Numbered from the stretch's first letter, positions 33,862 to 45,410 are shown. The stretch is 64,000 nt of DNA from Psococerastis gibbosa (GCA_963971405.1 OZ020488.1:31701089-31765088), one strand, 5' to 3'. Notes: generated by a model not told the origin, from the sequence alone. Translations and numbers: made by a program.

Positions 33862-34355
33862 CAGGCGCGGATCTACGGGGGGGGGGGGGCATGGGGCTAT
33901 AGCCTCCCCCCCCATTAGGGTCCTCAAAATGCGTGAAACCCCACTACTTCAGTCCTATTTTTCACGAATTTTCTCCCGGGGGAGACCCCCGGCCCCTCCC
34001 CCCCCTAGTGCTCGATTGTATTAATTACCTATAACATAGAACCCTCATTGGATGCTCTGAAAATGCGTAAAACCCCAATGTTTCAGCCCTATTTTTCAAA
34101 AATGTTTTGAAATTTAATCTTAGCCCCCTCCTTCAAGGCCGTAGCCAGGATGTTTTTTTTTGGGGGGGGGGGTTAGAAATTTCAATGGATATTACATAGT
34201 GGTTTTTATTTTTCGTCTCAAAATCCGATTCTATCTAGTATCAAGCCGTTTCATTTCGGGGGGGGGGGGGGTTTGAACTTTTGAACCCCCATGAACCCCC
34301 CCCCCCCCTAGGCTATGGCCTTGCCCTCCTTGGCCTCATTCTAGATGCGCGCCTG
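33862..34355. mobile_element. hAT-like MITE, CAGGCGCGGATCTA, with nested MITE
   Basis: GTAGGAGA lies on both sides (33854-33861 and 34356-34363), a perfect duplication. The ends are CAGGCGCGGATCTA and, inverted, CAGGCGCGCATCTAGA. G and C runs and two stretches of the shared module (AAAATGCGTGAAACCCC, AAAATGCGTAAAACCCC) lie inside. The 60565 copy lacks the nested element, so the original was about 296 bp. Confidence 0.88.
34134..34323. mobile_element. Nested hAT-like MITE, CAAGGCCGTAGCC
   Basis: CCCTCCTT lies on both sides (34126-34133 and 34324-34331). The ends are CAAGGCCGTAGCCAGG and, inverted, CAAGGCCATAGCC. Long G and C runs lie inside each end. The relative at 53896-54074 shares the interior CTAGATAGAATCGGATTTTG in inverted orientation. 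Confidence 0.88.
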
Positions 34356-34363
34356 GTAGGAGA

Positions 34364-35228
34364 TATTATTATAATAAAAGGGAATTCATTATGTTATTGA
34401 GTTATCAAGTGTACCGAGTGTTACATCCAAGTTGGCAAGTTACCACACATCGTGAGTGGACGCTTGTGACCAGTGGGTGCTTGTGAGTAGTGGCGCCACA
34501 TATCATGTACCAAATGTCGCGAAACAGTTCTTCTAATGCCTGAGACCTTTTTTTCTAGTTCTTACAATTTACTAAGAAATTCGACTATGTACATAAAAAT
34601 GAGTAGCGTTGGTGTCCCGCGGGAGGAAGGGGACAGATTGGGCCTTAATCTCGCCTTAACCAAAATTAAAATGCGTTTAGCCAGCTGCTAGCTCACTGCT
34701 GGTTTGGTTAGTTACCCACTTCGACGAGTGTTAAGTCAACTCAACATACTTGACTCACATTAACTAGGGGTAACTCGATAATTTCAAAATTGTGAGTACC
34801 CTTTGTGTAGAATATTGAATGGGCTTCTCACTCCATTTGGTTCGATCTAGACAGAACCGTGGCCAAAATCAGCTAACCAAACCTAACCGACTGACCGTTC
34901 GGTCCTCGGTCCCCGACTGTTCATCACTTAGCAATGCTCTATAGTTGAGCAAAAAGATTCTAAAATTGAAGAACCCTATACACAAATGAGGTGTCATCGG
35001 AGAAGCATTAGGGAAAATTAGCGGGGACCGTGTCAGTTTTGAGAAGGTCATGATGTACTAAGCCAGGATGAAGTGGGGAAAGCCGAACGGTAGAGGTGGC
35101 GGAAGACGGATGAGAGTGCCACGACGCCGAATCCATCACTGTCAAGGTGGCAGCCCTGCTCATCAATCACCTGTGACAGCGCTGCCTCCATAGAGTGTTC
35201 CGCTCTACAGGGTGTCCCCGCCCAGCCC
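34364..35228. other. Gene-free stretch
   Basis: No gene or element was recognised. Confidence 0.3.
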
Positions 35229-35231
35229 TAT

Positions 35232-35709
35232 GGCGCATATTCCACCAACGTCATTAGTGATAGTAAATGCGTAGTATTGACGGAAATTTGAATTTTACTC
35301 TATGCCATAGTTAAAATTGCTGATCAATGATCATAGAGTAAAATCACGCGTTGCAAACAATAACAAACTAAAATGGTGTGATGGGATATGTTAAGTACAA
35401 ACATTTTATATTTTATTGTTTATAAAACAATTTTCATCCATTAAACAGATCGGTGAAGGTCGATCTTACTTCGGATCTCCTACTATTATTAGGTTTTATT
35501 AAAAATAAAAAGTTTACGAAGAAAACAAATACCAACAAATTTCAAAAAACAAATGCAAACAAATTTGAAAAATTTGGCGCATACGTGTCATTAGAAGAAA
35601 AGTGATCAATAGTTAAAAAATCCAGTGGAATGGCGTGTATCAATGGAAAATTCTAATTTCCGTCAATACTACATTTACTATCACTATTGACGTTGGTGGA
35701 ATATGCGCC
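35232..35709. mobile_element. PIF/Harbinger-like MITE, GGCGCATATTCC
   Basis: The ends are GGCGCATATTCCACCAACGT and its exact reverse complement. TAT lies on both sides (35229-35231 and 35710-35712). The interior shares CATAGTTAAAATTG, GATCAATGATCAT and ATGTTAAGTACAAACATTTT with the element at 630-1004, so the two are diverged members of one family. Confidence 0.82.
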
Positions 35710-35777
35710 TATATCTATACGACTAGTGGAGACAACGTATTTTGGCGTGACTAGACTTCTACTGTATAGTATATTTA

Positions 35778-36240
35778 GGGTATTCACTGCGTTTCGATTT
35801 CCTAAGGGAATGTAGAAATAGAACTCTAGTTTTTCCGCGCAGAAAAATAATTGCCATGGAAACGTTAATCTCTACGTTTCTGACTTTACCCGACCTGACC
35901 TAACTTACTTCCAAAGTTGCTTTGCCTTCGGCTATTAACTTATGAACATCTGCTGTAGTCCACCTCTTGCCATATGCTTCCTTTTTTTTATTAATTTCTG
36001 TCGCAGAGCTCATTTTTAAAAAAATTAAATAAAAATAAAACCCAAAATTCAAATGCAAAACAACAAATATGGCCGTTTGGCGTTTTCGATTCCCCAAGCT
36101 CAGTTTACCCAACCAAGTAGTTGCGGAAAGTGGGGAATGTTTTGAAATACATTTCCTTTTGACATTATTTTTCTTCCATAGAAAAACTGGAGTTCTATTC
36201 CTACTTCCCCTTAGGGAAATCGAAACGCAGCGAATACCCC
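35778..36240. mobile_element. Probable Harbinger-derived element
   Basis: Inverted arms of about 60 bp start GGGTATTCACTGCGTTTCG at the left and, inverted, GGGTATTCGCTGCGTTTCG at the right. TTA precedes the left end and CTA follows the right. It carries a small coding remnant on the - strand. Confidence 0.7.
35910..36013 (-). pseudogene. Myb/SANT-like fragment of a transposon protein
   Basis: The - strand frame reads MSSATEINKKKEAYGKRWTT and continues ADVHKLIAEGKATLEVS. A basic stretch followed by RWTT..V..LI resembles the start of a Myb/SANT-like DNA-binding domain of the kind encoded by Harbinger elements. The frame continues only a few codons, so this is a fragment. The assignment rests on a short match. 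Confidence 0.35.
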
Positions 36241-37008
36241 TACTGGAGACATATTTACTCCCGCCACTGGAATTATTTGAACCTTCGACCAATTAGAACA
36301 GCACTTAGACACTTCCAAGCAACAACAAATCCTATGGTACAAGGCGTGCTCTGATTGGTAGGAAAAAATACGTGCCGATTTCTGCCAATGCTCTGATTGG
36401 ACGAAGATGACGTAGCAGGTGGCACCAGAAATTTAAATAATAAGAAAATACTCGTGACAGGAGCTAATGTCACACCTACCCCAATTTTTGATTTGTGTAT
36501 GGTCTTTGTGACGAGAGGGGCCGGCCCTAGGCGTGGATCCGGGATTTTCGTCAGCGGGGGCCAAGGGTAGTTCACTAGTACATAATTGATCGGAGGCCTG
36601 ATTGGTACTTGGTAGGTGGCATTGAGGACCTATATAGCATGGTAACACACTATACACAATACACAGGCATTACTTTTACACTTAACAGATGGGACGAGAC
36701 GGAAGAGATAATGCCGTAATTCATGCAGTATAGGAATAGCATATAGTTTGTACGAGATAATGGATCACCACTCAGTCACTCACCTGAATCTTCTTATTTT
36801 TATGTACTTTGTTTACTCAAGTTATCATCACGCTTTAGCCCAGGTATAAATAGTTTTGTATCCCTATACAAATATTGTAGTTTAACTAGTTGATATGTAC
36901 AGTTAGGCGAATATACATCTGTATTTAAATTTTTTTGCAATACAGATTTTTAATATTATTGGTAGCATTAATACTCGGACTTCTGGGCCCAAATAGCGGC
37001 CTATTATT
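36241..37008. other. Gene-free stretch
   Basis: GGGGCCGGCCCTAGGCG at about 36517 resembles a hAT end, but no partner was found. No gene was recognised. Confidence 0.3.
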
Positions 37009-37858
37009 GCTTTCCAATTTATACGTAGTATAAGGAAAGCTTTGTGATGGTCGAAATTTTCGATTCCGAGATTTCAACGGATTTACACTTTTTGAGGTCC
37101 CAGGAACCCAAAAAAGTGGTTTTTACGAAATGTCTGTCTGTCGCTCTGTTCATCGATTTCCGGGCAAACTACTAGACCGATTTTGATGAAATTTTACATG
37201 TAGGTTTATAAAAATCATACCTCGAGACCGTTTTTTTTATTTTGGGATAATTCAATTTTGGGGGGCTTTATTCTCAAAAAACTCCCAAAAAAGTCTAAAA
37301 AAATTATTTCTAAAAAACGGCTCCAACGATTGCTTTTAAATTCACATATATTGTAGTCGTTATTAATGTAAACAAAATGGGGGGGTCGCTTGCCCCTCGA
37401 TAGTTTGCTTCTGGGGGTAAAAAAAATAGAAATAACTCAATTTTCATGAAAAATTATTAAAAAATAATATTTCTGCGAAACCTTTCTATCGATGATTTCT
37501 ACCTTCAGGCATATTTTAGGTGTTAAATTGAGTAACGAAACCGGACAGGTTGCTTTCCCAAAAAAGTATTTGGTTTTGTGCAAAAAAACATTTTTGAAAA
37601 AATGATAGAAAATTCACCCTCAATTCCACAAATGCATTGCGTGCCCGCCATTATTGCTGTGTGTTATTCTGTTGGTCTGGGTCTGACCCATCTAGAATTC
37701 ACCTCACCTCCAGTGACGTCAGCTGGGCAACCCCCCCCCCCCCCGAGAACGGAAATTTAACAATAGGAAATGATTTACCATGAAAATATTCATTTTCCCT
37801 GTCTACTAAATTTGATAAATTGGAAAGCATGTAGCAGAGTAAACTCGGACCGGTTCTT
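37009..37858 (+). repeat. Unclassified 0.85-kb repeat, copy 3
   Basis: It begins GCTTTCCAATTTATACGTAG and ends TAAATTGGAAAGC followed by GAGTAAACTCGGACCGG. A C run lies at about 37731-37744, at the same place as the G run of the inverted copy at 15129. Confidence 0.75.
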
Positions 37859-38207
37859 TTTTATTGTATTGGTTAATATTTGCTTCTAGTCCAAGGAATA
37901 CTGGGCGAAGAAATGAGCGAGAGAGAGAGAGAAAAAAGACAAATGCATATAAGTAACACATCAGGATATTCCTGTTGTTTTTGGTGCAGTGATTTTGCCT
38001 TCGAACTGTTAGATGACAAAAATTTCTCGAATTATAGAACTCATGAAAAAATTACAACGCCAAAAATTAAAGACACCTCATAATATGCTGTATGAAAATT
38101 AATCATAATTGCTGGAGTATGCATAGTAAAGTAAGTTTAAAATCAAAATCGGTGGATTTTATTGTGTGATCTAGGGGTGGCTAATATTTACGACAGCTTC
38201 TAATTAA

Positions 38208-38348
38208 TTAAGACCTGGCCCCACCATCGCTTGAAAAGTATCCGTAAGGAACACAGGATAGCACCGACATCTACCATAATGTCTGGCGGTGCCGTGCAGT
38301 ATTCCTAGCCGACTTTTCAAGCGACAAGCGATCGTGAAAACCACCCTT
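38208..38348. repeat. Imperfect inverted repeat, possible MITE
   Basis: TCGCTTGAAAAGT and ACTTTTCAAGCGA pair across a centre that itself folds (GCACCGACAT with ATGTCTGGCGGTGC). TTAA is found near both outer edges. The boundaries are approximate. Confidence 0.45.
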
Positions 38349-38456
38349 AATTGCTTAATCTAATACAATACAAGTAGCTGTTCTTAAAATTGGTATATTT
38401 AATTAACTTTTTATGCCTTGTTTACAATACGTTACCTACATAGTACGCACACTATA

Positions 38457-38734
38457 CAGTGGCGGATTAAAGGGAGAGGTGGTGGGGCGGTCACCCCTCC
38501 CAAAGCACCCAAAGCTATAAAAAAGATGCATTTTCTTTCACATAGAGTAAACGAATAATTTCGCACATTAGTTTTAAAAAAGAAAAATAAGGAATGGCCC
38601 GAAAATGTCGATTACTGTCAACAAGTGTCTATTTACCACGTTTTTACGTTTTTTTTGTTGTTGACTAGCTTGTAATAGCAAAGCTTCAAATTGCCATCCA
38701 CCCCTCCGAAAACTTTTTGTTTAATCCGCCACTG
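38457..38734. mobile_element. hAT-like MITE, CAGTGGCGGATTAAA
   Basis: ACACTATA lies on both sides (38449-38456 and 38735-38742), a perfect duplication. The ends are CAGTGGCGGATTAAA and its exact reverse complement. This is the cleanest small hAT MITE in the window. Confidence 0.92.
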
Positions 38735-38742
38735 ACACTATA

Positions 38743-39614
38743 AAAGTAGGCTATAAGAAATACTATTTTATGAAAATAACATCCTACCCATTGGGTGAAG
38801 TGGGCCGCAGCCCATGGTCTCACCTATTCAAGGGCCTCCCAAAAAGAAGAAAATAAAAAAGAAACTACAAAAATAACTCATATAAGATGTACGGAATTGA
38901 ATTCGAAAACCTTCTTGAGACTCTATGCAAGTTTTAAAATTTGGGACAAAAAATTGGCAATACGTGGCAGCAGATAACATACTGTATATACCCTAATATT
39001 GTATTACAGGACCCATATTTAATCTGGCACTGCTCACCCTCGTCCTCAAAAATTTTAATTTAATTTTAATTTAATTTTAAAGCAACGGCATAGACTACAT
39101 AGATGGTAAACCCTCGCCCCTGTCACATTTCATACATTCATAGAGTTATATATTTAAAAAAAAAATGAATTTACTAAATGCAAAGAGATGGGACTTGAGA
39201 GTATGGTCTGAACTCTTACAACTGAGTTAAAACCAATTTACATTTACATTATTTTATAGTACTTAGCCTAGGTACTCATGTATATAGAAATGCCAGTCAT
39301 CATTTGGTTTCTTTTATACAACCATGCATGCATCAGTAATGCCCGCATCAAGTCCGTGCCTTTTAAATTAAATATTCCACTGCTTGCTAGTTTATGGTGA
39401 TTGCCAACGACAGAATGTTATTCTCGTAGCTTTAACAGATACATGAAATGTCAAAATCGTCACATGAGCTGTCACCCGTCATCGTCCCCCATACAAAATA
39501 TCCTATTTACATGTCACCTCCCTGTCGCTCATTTACAGAGTGTTCTTCATTGTTGCATAACAGACGGGTCATTGCCAGCTGAGACATTGCTTTTTGTTTA
39601 TGTGTATAATCTGG
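38743..39614. other. Gene-free stretch
   Basis: There is a short TTTAATTTAA repeat at about 39054-39080. No gene was recognised. Confidence 0.3.
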
Positions 39615-39728
39615 ACATGTAGATTAGTGGTAAGGACTCCGACTTTCACCCGAAAGGTTGTTGGTTCGAGTCCCTGGCTACATTTAGTGGCCATGCTTCG
39701 GAGGGCATGTAAAACAGGCGGTCCCAGG

Positions 39729-42700
39729 CAGTGCCGGGTTTGGCTATGGGGCACTGTGGGCCCGGGCCCCAGGGCCCCCACAAAAATGGGGCCCCCACAA
39801 AACGAAAAAATACAAATAAAAAATTGAAAAAATTAAAAAAAATCAAAACAGATAACTTTTTAAATTTTCGCGGGAAATTCGAACGCATCGTGGCATTAAT
39901 GACTCATTTTTGATAAAAATTTAACAAAAAATGAAGTATGTCCACTCCTGCTCTGAAACCACGATTGTTTTGCTTCATTAAATACAAATTGAAAATTTGA
40001 AATCAAATTTCTAAATTGAAACTACTTTTATCAGCACTTTCTGGTTGGTATATTGTTAAGGTAAGTAGCATAAGTTAATTCTTATATTAGAGGCGGAAGT
40101 ACCTAATAGTTGTTCTTTATAAGATAAGGTCCTTATTTTTCGTATTCTGCGCCCATTTACCACAATTCACAGAACGCATCAAAACTTTGTAAGCCTATTA
40201 ATTTTAATACGAAATGTGCCCAGCCACGTGGTCGCCACAAAATCGAGCACGTTATAAATATAAAATTCATTGGTCTAAAATGTTATATGTCATAAAATGT
40301 TATATTATAAGACGCATGATTCGGAATTTTGAGATGTTTTATACAAAAGGGGATAAAAAATAAAATGTATTCGATTTTGTGGTGACCACGTGGCTGCACA
40401 TTTCATCTTAAGTAGGGCAATAGGAACAAGTGGACTAGATAATTAGGCTCTGGCTAGTGAGTTCTGAAAAAACTAATTTATTACAATTTTTATTTTTGAT
40501 TCCGTAGTGAAATAATGGATCGTCACAAGGGAAAACGCGAATATGCAAGCGGCAGTGAAAAGCGGAAAATCGCAGCAGATAAAGAAAACAAAATTCAAGA
40601 TGTTTTATCTAAAACGCGCCGTATAACGGATTTTGTAACAAAAATAGAGACGGGTCCATCTACTCCTAGTTCTACTTCTAATTTTGTTGAAATGATGAGT
40701 GGTGATTCTGATTTTCCTGCATCTTCTCAAGTTATTGCTAGCCCTACCCAAGAGGTAAGAGTTTGACTTTAATTACTTAATTAAGGTGACCGCAATCAAA
40801 AATTACCGACCCCACTCACCCCAGTAATTCTTATGGAATTAAAAATGGGGGACTCCTGTTAATTTACTGTATGAATTAAACCTACCTAAACTTGAGTCGG
40901 CCATGCCGAAAGGATTGTTTACAAAATTAATTACAACTGTAATTGTTTTACTTGTAGGCAGTAATTGATAACAATGACGAATCCGAAAATACTGCTGATG
41001 ATGGATTTTGCAAAGAAAATGACGTGGGATTGTGGCCAGCAGTTCTTAGTCAACAACACATCGACTATTGGATCAAGAAAGGAAATTTGGAAACTCAGCA
41101 TTGTAATGAAGATATTTTGAAAGAAAAAAGCTTGGGACAAGTAGATGCAGTGAAAAGAAGAAAATGCCATGCAAGTTTATTCCTTCGTCAAACTCAGGCA
41201 GGCAAGTCTATAAGCCGCTCTTGGTTATGTTTTTCACCTAGTACGGGGAAGCTATACTGCTTTTATTGTAAATTGCTCTGCAAATCAGCAAATCAGTTTT
41301 CAACTGAAGGGTTTGCTGACTGGAAGCATGCGTCTGAGCGTTTGAAAAGACATGAAACTACCGTAACGCATTTGCAAATAGTTTGCCAATTTAAGCATCT
41401 CTCAAACGAGGCAATGCGTATTGATCGTGAGTTGGCCACACAAGTGAAGGAGAGCATTGCTTATTGGCGAAACGTTCTAAACAGATTGATTTCCGTCATA
41501 ATATTTCTTTCTGGACGAGGACTTGCCTTTCGAGGGGACAACGAAATTTTGGGATCAACCAAAAATGGCAATTATTTGGGAGTCCTTGAGCTAATTGCAC
41601 AATATGATCCGTTTTTAGTAGGCCACTTAGAGAAGCATGGAAATCGTGGCAGTGGTAGTGGCGGCGTTAACTACCTATCTGCCCACATTTGCGAAGAATT
41701 AATTGCGCTGATGTCCACCAAAGTTAGCGATGAAATAATTAAACGCTTAAAAGCCTGCAAATATTATTCGGTTTCGGTAGATTCAACAACTGACGAAGGC
41801 CATATAGATCAAATGACTGTGATTGTCAGGTATCTAGAAGAAAGCACACCAAAGGAAAGATTTCTTAGTTTTATGCCAAACCAAGGCCATAAAGCTAAAG
41901 AATTATTTGATGGCCTCAACAAAGTTTTAAAAAAGTTCGGCCTGGATTTGAAAGATATTCGTGGGCAGTCGTATGACAATGCTTCCGCTATGAGTGGAGA
42001 ATATAGTGGTCTACGCACTTTGGTGCTAAATGAGAATCCTTTGGCTTTATGGGTTCCATGTTTCAATCATTCCCTCAACTTAGTGGGCACAAAAGCGATG
42101 GACTCCTGCTCCCAATCGAAATTATTTTTTAGCTTTCTTGAGCAAATTTATGTATTTTTTACAAGTTCCACAGCTCGGTTCAACGTCCTTTCAAATGTTC
42201 TAAAAAGTGCTGCGAAGAAGTATGGCCACAACATACCAGTGCCCAAAAGAATCAGTTTAACCCGGTGGTCCTCAAGAGCGGAAGCTACTAATAGCCTAGT
42301 TTTGGGCTATAACGAAATACGAGAAGTCCTTAAAGATCTCTCCGAAGAAGATGTCCAAGCAAGTGGACTCTATTTGCAAATTACCACGTTGGAGATAGCA
42401 ATTTACGCTGTTCTTTGGAACGATATACTGGCAAGGGTGAATGCAGTAAACATCAATCTCCAGAATCCAAGAATCGACATTAATACTTCGATCAGTGTGA
42501 TGGAGTCCCTTAAGATCTTCATTGGGGAATTTAGGGATTCTTTCCAAGAATATGAGAAAAAGGGTGTTGAATTGTGTGGGCACAATTCTTATAAATCGGA
42601 AACTTTGCGGAAGCGGATCCGAAATGTGAGGCTAAATCCTTTGGATTATGGGAAAACTGAGGAAGCTGAATTCAGTCATAGCGAGAAATTCCGAATCGAA

Positions 42701-43556
42701 AGTTTCATTCCCATAATTGACCAGTTTATGCAATCATTGGATCGGAGAATTTCAGCATATGAAGACATAAATAGGAAATTTGGATTTTTACAATATTTAG
42801 AAAAAATAAGCCCTGATGATTTGAAAACTAGGGCAGAGAACCTGGTGAGTTGTTACACAGGTGACTTGGACGGTAACTTGTACTTCGAGCTAGTACAGTT
42901 TCGTGAGTTTGTGAAATTATTTGTGATAGATGATGCACAAAAAAACAATATAATCGAAGAAAAACGTATCAGTTTTGAACGGTTCATGTACAATTTGATT
43001 TTAGAAAGAGGAGTAGCTGATAGCTTTCCCAATGTAGAAGTACTTTTGAAGATGTACTTAGTTATAATGAGTGGCAACATAAGCAGCGAGCGATCTTTTT
43101 CCGTACTAAAACACATAAAAAATCCTCGTCGCACCAGTTCTTCTGAAGCTCGGCTTAGCCATCTTTCAATGCTGAATATAAATCACGACATAGTGGCAGC
43201 GTTAAATTATGACGATATAATTGACAGTTTTGCTGTAATAAAGAGTCGAAGAGTGCATCTTTAAATAAATTAAAATTTTGTGTTTATAATTAGGTACCTA
43301 TTAATTTATTCCTTTTAAAAATACACCGCAGTGTCTACAGCTTTAGTTGAGTAGCCCTTAGGCTTGTATTGTACTATTGACTTGACTTTATATTACTAAG
43401 AATCGCTTTTCTTTTTTATAATGATTTTGCAACCTGTGTCACCATTTTATAATTTATTGTGGGATATTCGTCTAAGGGGATTAGAAATTTCTCCCCGAGA
43501 AAGGGCCCCCACATAATTCGGGCCCACGGGCCCCCACAAGCCCAAACCCGGCACTG
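39729..43556 (+). mobile_element. Complete, apparently autonomous hAT transposon
   Basis: GTCCCAGG is present on both sides (39721-39728 and 43557-43564). The first 15 bases, CAGTGCCGGGTTTGG, are repeated exactly inverted at the right end, and weaker similarity (GTGGGCCCG) extends further in. The 3828-bp element holds one gene, a two-exon transposase without internal stops. An exact duplication, exact ends and an open frame all point to a young insertion. Confidence 0.95.
40515..43264 (+). CDS. hAT transposase, ZMYM1-like, two exons
   Basis: Exon 1 is 40515-40754 (80 codons, donor GTAAGA). Exon 2 is 40958-43264 (acceptor TTTTACTTGTAG, TAA stop). The join is in phase 0 and gives 848 residues with no internal stop. 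The N-terminus is basic and Ser/Thr-rich. A TTF-type zinc finger follows (RSWLCFSPSTGKLYCFYCKL, with H residues in RLKRHETTVTHL). Next come the DUF4371-type region (GLAFRGDNEI) and the RNase H-like core, with probable catalytic Asp at 355 (VSVDSTTDEGH) and 420 (QSYDNASAMSG). The C-terminal hAT dimerisation motif is SGNISSERSFSVLKHIKNPR. hAT enzymes bind the terminal inverted repeats and cut and paste the element, leaving 8-bp duplications, as seen here. The third catalytic acid was not pinned. Similar proteins are often annotated in hosts as zinc finger MYM-type protein 1-like. Confidence 0.93.
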
Positions 43557-43664
43557 GTCCCAGGCCTTCCTAGTTGAGTGTAAGAGAGGGCTTTATAGTC
43601 CTAACTCCGCTAGGTTGGCTTATTAATAAAACAAATAAAGTCATTATTCATTTATTTATTTATA

Positions 43665-44655
43665 GTAAATGGGACAGTCTGATAAATTTGCACAGAAAAT
43701 TTAACGATAACGTCTACGGTTTTTTAACAATTTTATAGCATAATATACAAAACCCTTTCAATAATAATTAAAAATAACACGTACGTGTACGTCTGTCGGA
43801 GCTAGGTTGGGTGTAGACATGGTTGACTTACAGTATCTTGGCTGTTAATGAAAATCAGTTACACACTTACACGGATGCATGCGTTTTTCGATTGGGTAGA
43901 ATTGAGTACTGTTAAAACTGTATACAGTGTATGGGATTCCAGGCACCAGCAGCGTTATTACATGGACTGGTGTGTTTGTGATTGTGAATGGTTCTGTTGC
44001 TTAATTCAGTGGTGTCAGCCATGGACAGCGTACTGCTTGTCAGATTAAATCAAGAGTACTAAATGGAAAGTAAATAACACCCATTGAGCTTGTCTGTCAA
44101 AAATGAACTTATATAGGATGATAGAGGGGAGCTCGCTATCAAAACAGCTTGTGCATCCTACAAAGGGCTCGGCTTACTAAAACCCTCTCTATTTATTTAA
44201 CTACATGCATGGCCATGGGATTACTATACAGTATACTGCAGTATGCACAGCACCTTAATAAAATATAATACATGTACACAATAGTGCCTTTATTTTTATG
44301 GTAGTAGCACCCACTTCCGTAAAGTCACCCCCTTCCCATACAATCCGCCCTAATTGTTCGATGACCGTGAGGGCTAAAATCTCACGTAAAATAGACACCA
44401 TGAAAAAACTACGGAACCAAAAATTAATAATAATACCCTATTATTGAATGCATGAAGTACTATTCTACAACTTAATTAAATGAGCCTTAATCATGCAGCT
44501 TAAATCTTTAATAACTTCCATGTTTAATTAAATTAAAAACAAGAAGTATTAAATTTTGGGCTGCCAATTTCCTAGGGGACCTACATTCTTAATTATAAAT
44601 TTCCATCGCTTCCTTAATCCTTATTTTATAGATGAGGAACTACCATGCAGGCATA
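43665..44655. other. Gene-free stretch
   Basis: No gene or element was recognised. Confidence 0.3.
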
Positions 44656-44663
44656 CTTCCAGT

Positions 44664-44825
44664 CAAGGCCGTGCCAGGTTTTGATTTCGGACCAAATTTT
44701 TTTTAACGTAATTTATTAATGATGAATAAAGTCTTCAAACCATACAGGTTTACATACAAAAATTTATTTCTGGGGGGGGGGTCCAACCCCATGGACCCCC
44801 CCCCCCTCTGAGCACAGCCATCATG
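44664..44825. mobile_element. hAT-like MITE, CAAGGCCGTGCC
   Basis: CTTCCAGT lies on both sides (44656-44663 and 44826-44833), a perfect duplication. The ends are CAAGGCCGTGCCAGG and, inverted, CATGATGGCTGTGCTC. The interior is an inverted relative of 4430-4600 (AACGTAATTTATTAATGA, CATACAGGTTTACA). Confidence 0.85.
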
Positions 44826-44969
44826 CTTCCAGTCAGTGAATCATCACCAGAACATTGACTGACCAATGTATACAATACGTGCAGAGGCTACAGAAAAAAA
44901 TTCAGTACAATTTTATACCATTTCCATTATTGTAGTGTATTTTGTGATTCACCTTGCCTTTAATCGATG

Positions 44970-45410
44970 CTACTTCTGACGGCATGATGCAGCACAAGCC
45001 GTGTCTGCGAACTCATAGACCCGCTCGCAAATAATCGAGTTACACATCATCTTGACAACAACATCAAAAGCATTGAAAGTACGTATGATTTTCATTTTCT
45101 TTTCCCCATATTGCATTTGCACAATTTTGTTCTTATTAAGTGAAATTATCGACTTGACATTACTGCCGTCAAGAGCCTCCTCTTGAAACTCGTAGTTCAA
45201 CTTAAATTTTATGGATGACTTCTTACCTTCAGTTATCGTGGTTAGTATGTAAAAGTCTCCCTCTTTGGTCAAAACGATGCGGGGACGAACGTAATTTCCC
45301 ATTTTTCTGTCGTAAAACCCAACGCCTAATTCTTTTAAGATCTCATCGTAATTTTTGGTCCTTTTCAACTCGTATGTGACGCCCAAGAATTTGTCAATAG
45401 CCGGTGCCAT
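44970..45410 (-). CDS. Fatty-acid-binding protein-like, intronless
   Basis: The 146-residue frame reads MAPAIDKFLGVTYELKRTKN at its start and has the family landmarks in order: YDEILKELGVGFYDRKMGN, then GDFYILTT, then IKFKLNYEFQEE, then SIISLNKNKIVQMQ, and CERVYEF near the end. R-x-Y at about 130-132 corresponds to the residues that hold the lipid carboxylate in the beta-barrel, and an upstream Arg in KIIRTF (about 110) fits the second contact. Family members are small cytosolic lipid carriers of about 132-135 residues; this one has some 12 extra residues (ADTACAASCRQK) after the usual end. The frame is open upstream for 51 codons, but those do not look conserved, so I start at MAPAID. Animal FABP genes normally have introns, so this may be a retrocopy. 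The frame is intact, so it could be functional. Confidence 0.82.
   Translation of the reverse strand: MAPAIDKFLGVTYELKRTKNYDEILKELGVGFYDRKMGNYVRPRIVLTKEGDFYILTTITEGKKSSIKFKLNYEFQEEALDGSNVKSIISLNKNKIVQMQYGEKKMKIIRTFNAFDVVVKMMCNSIICERVYEFADTACAASCRQK

Larger units (their letters stand above)
39615..43664 (+). mobile_element. tRNA-derived SINE split by a hAT transposon
   Basis: The head and middle of the SINE occupy 39615-39728 and the rest 43557-43664. The B box is GGTTCGAGTCC at about 39663-39673; the A box region is partly decayed. Removing 39729-43556 and one GTCCCAGG restores the family consensus across the join. A tail of TTTATT repeats closes the copy. Confidence 0.88.
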
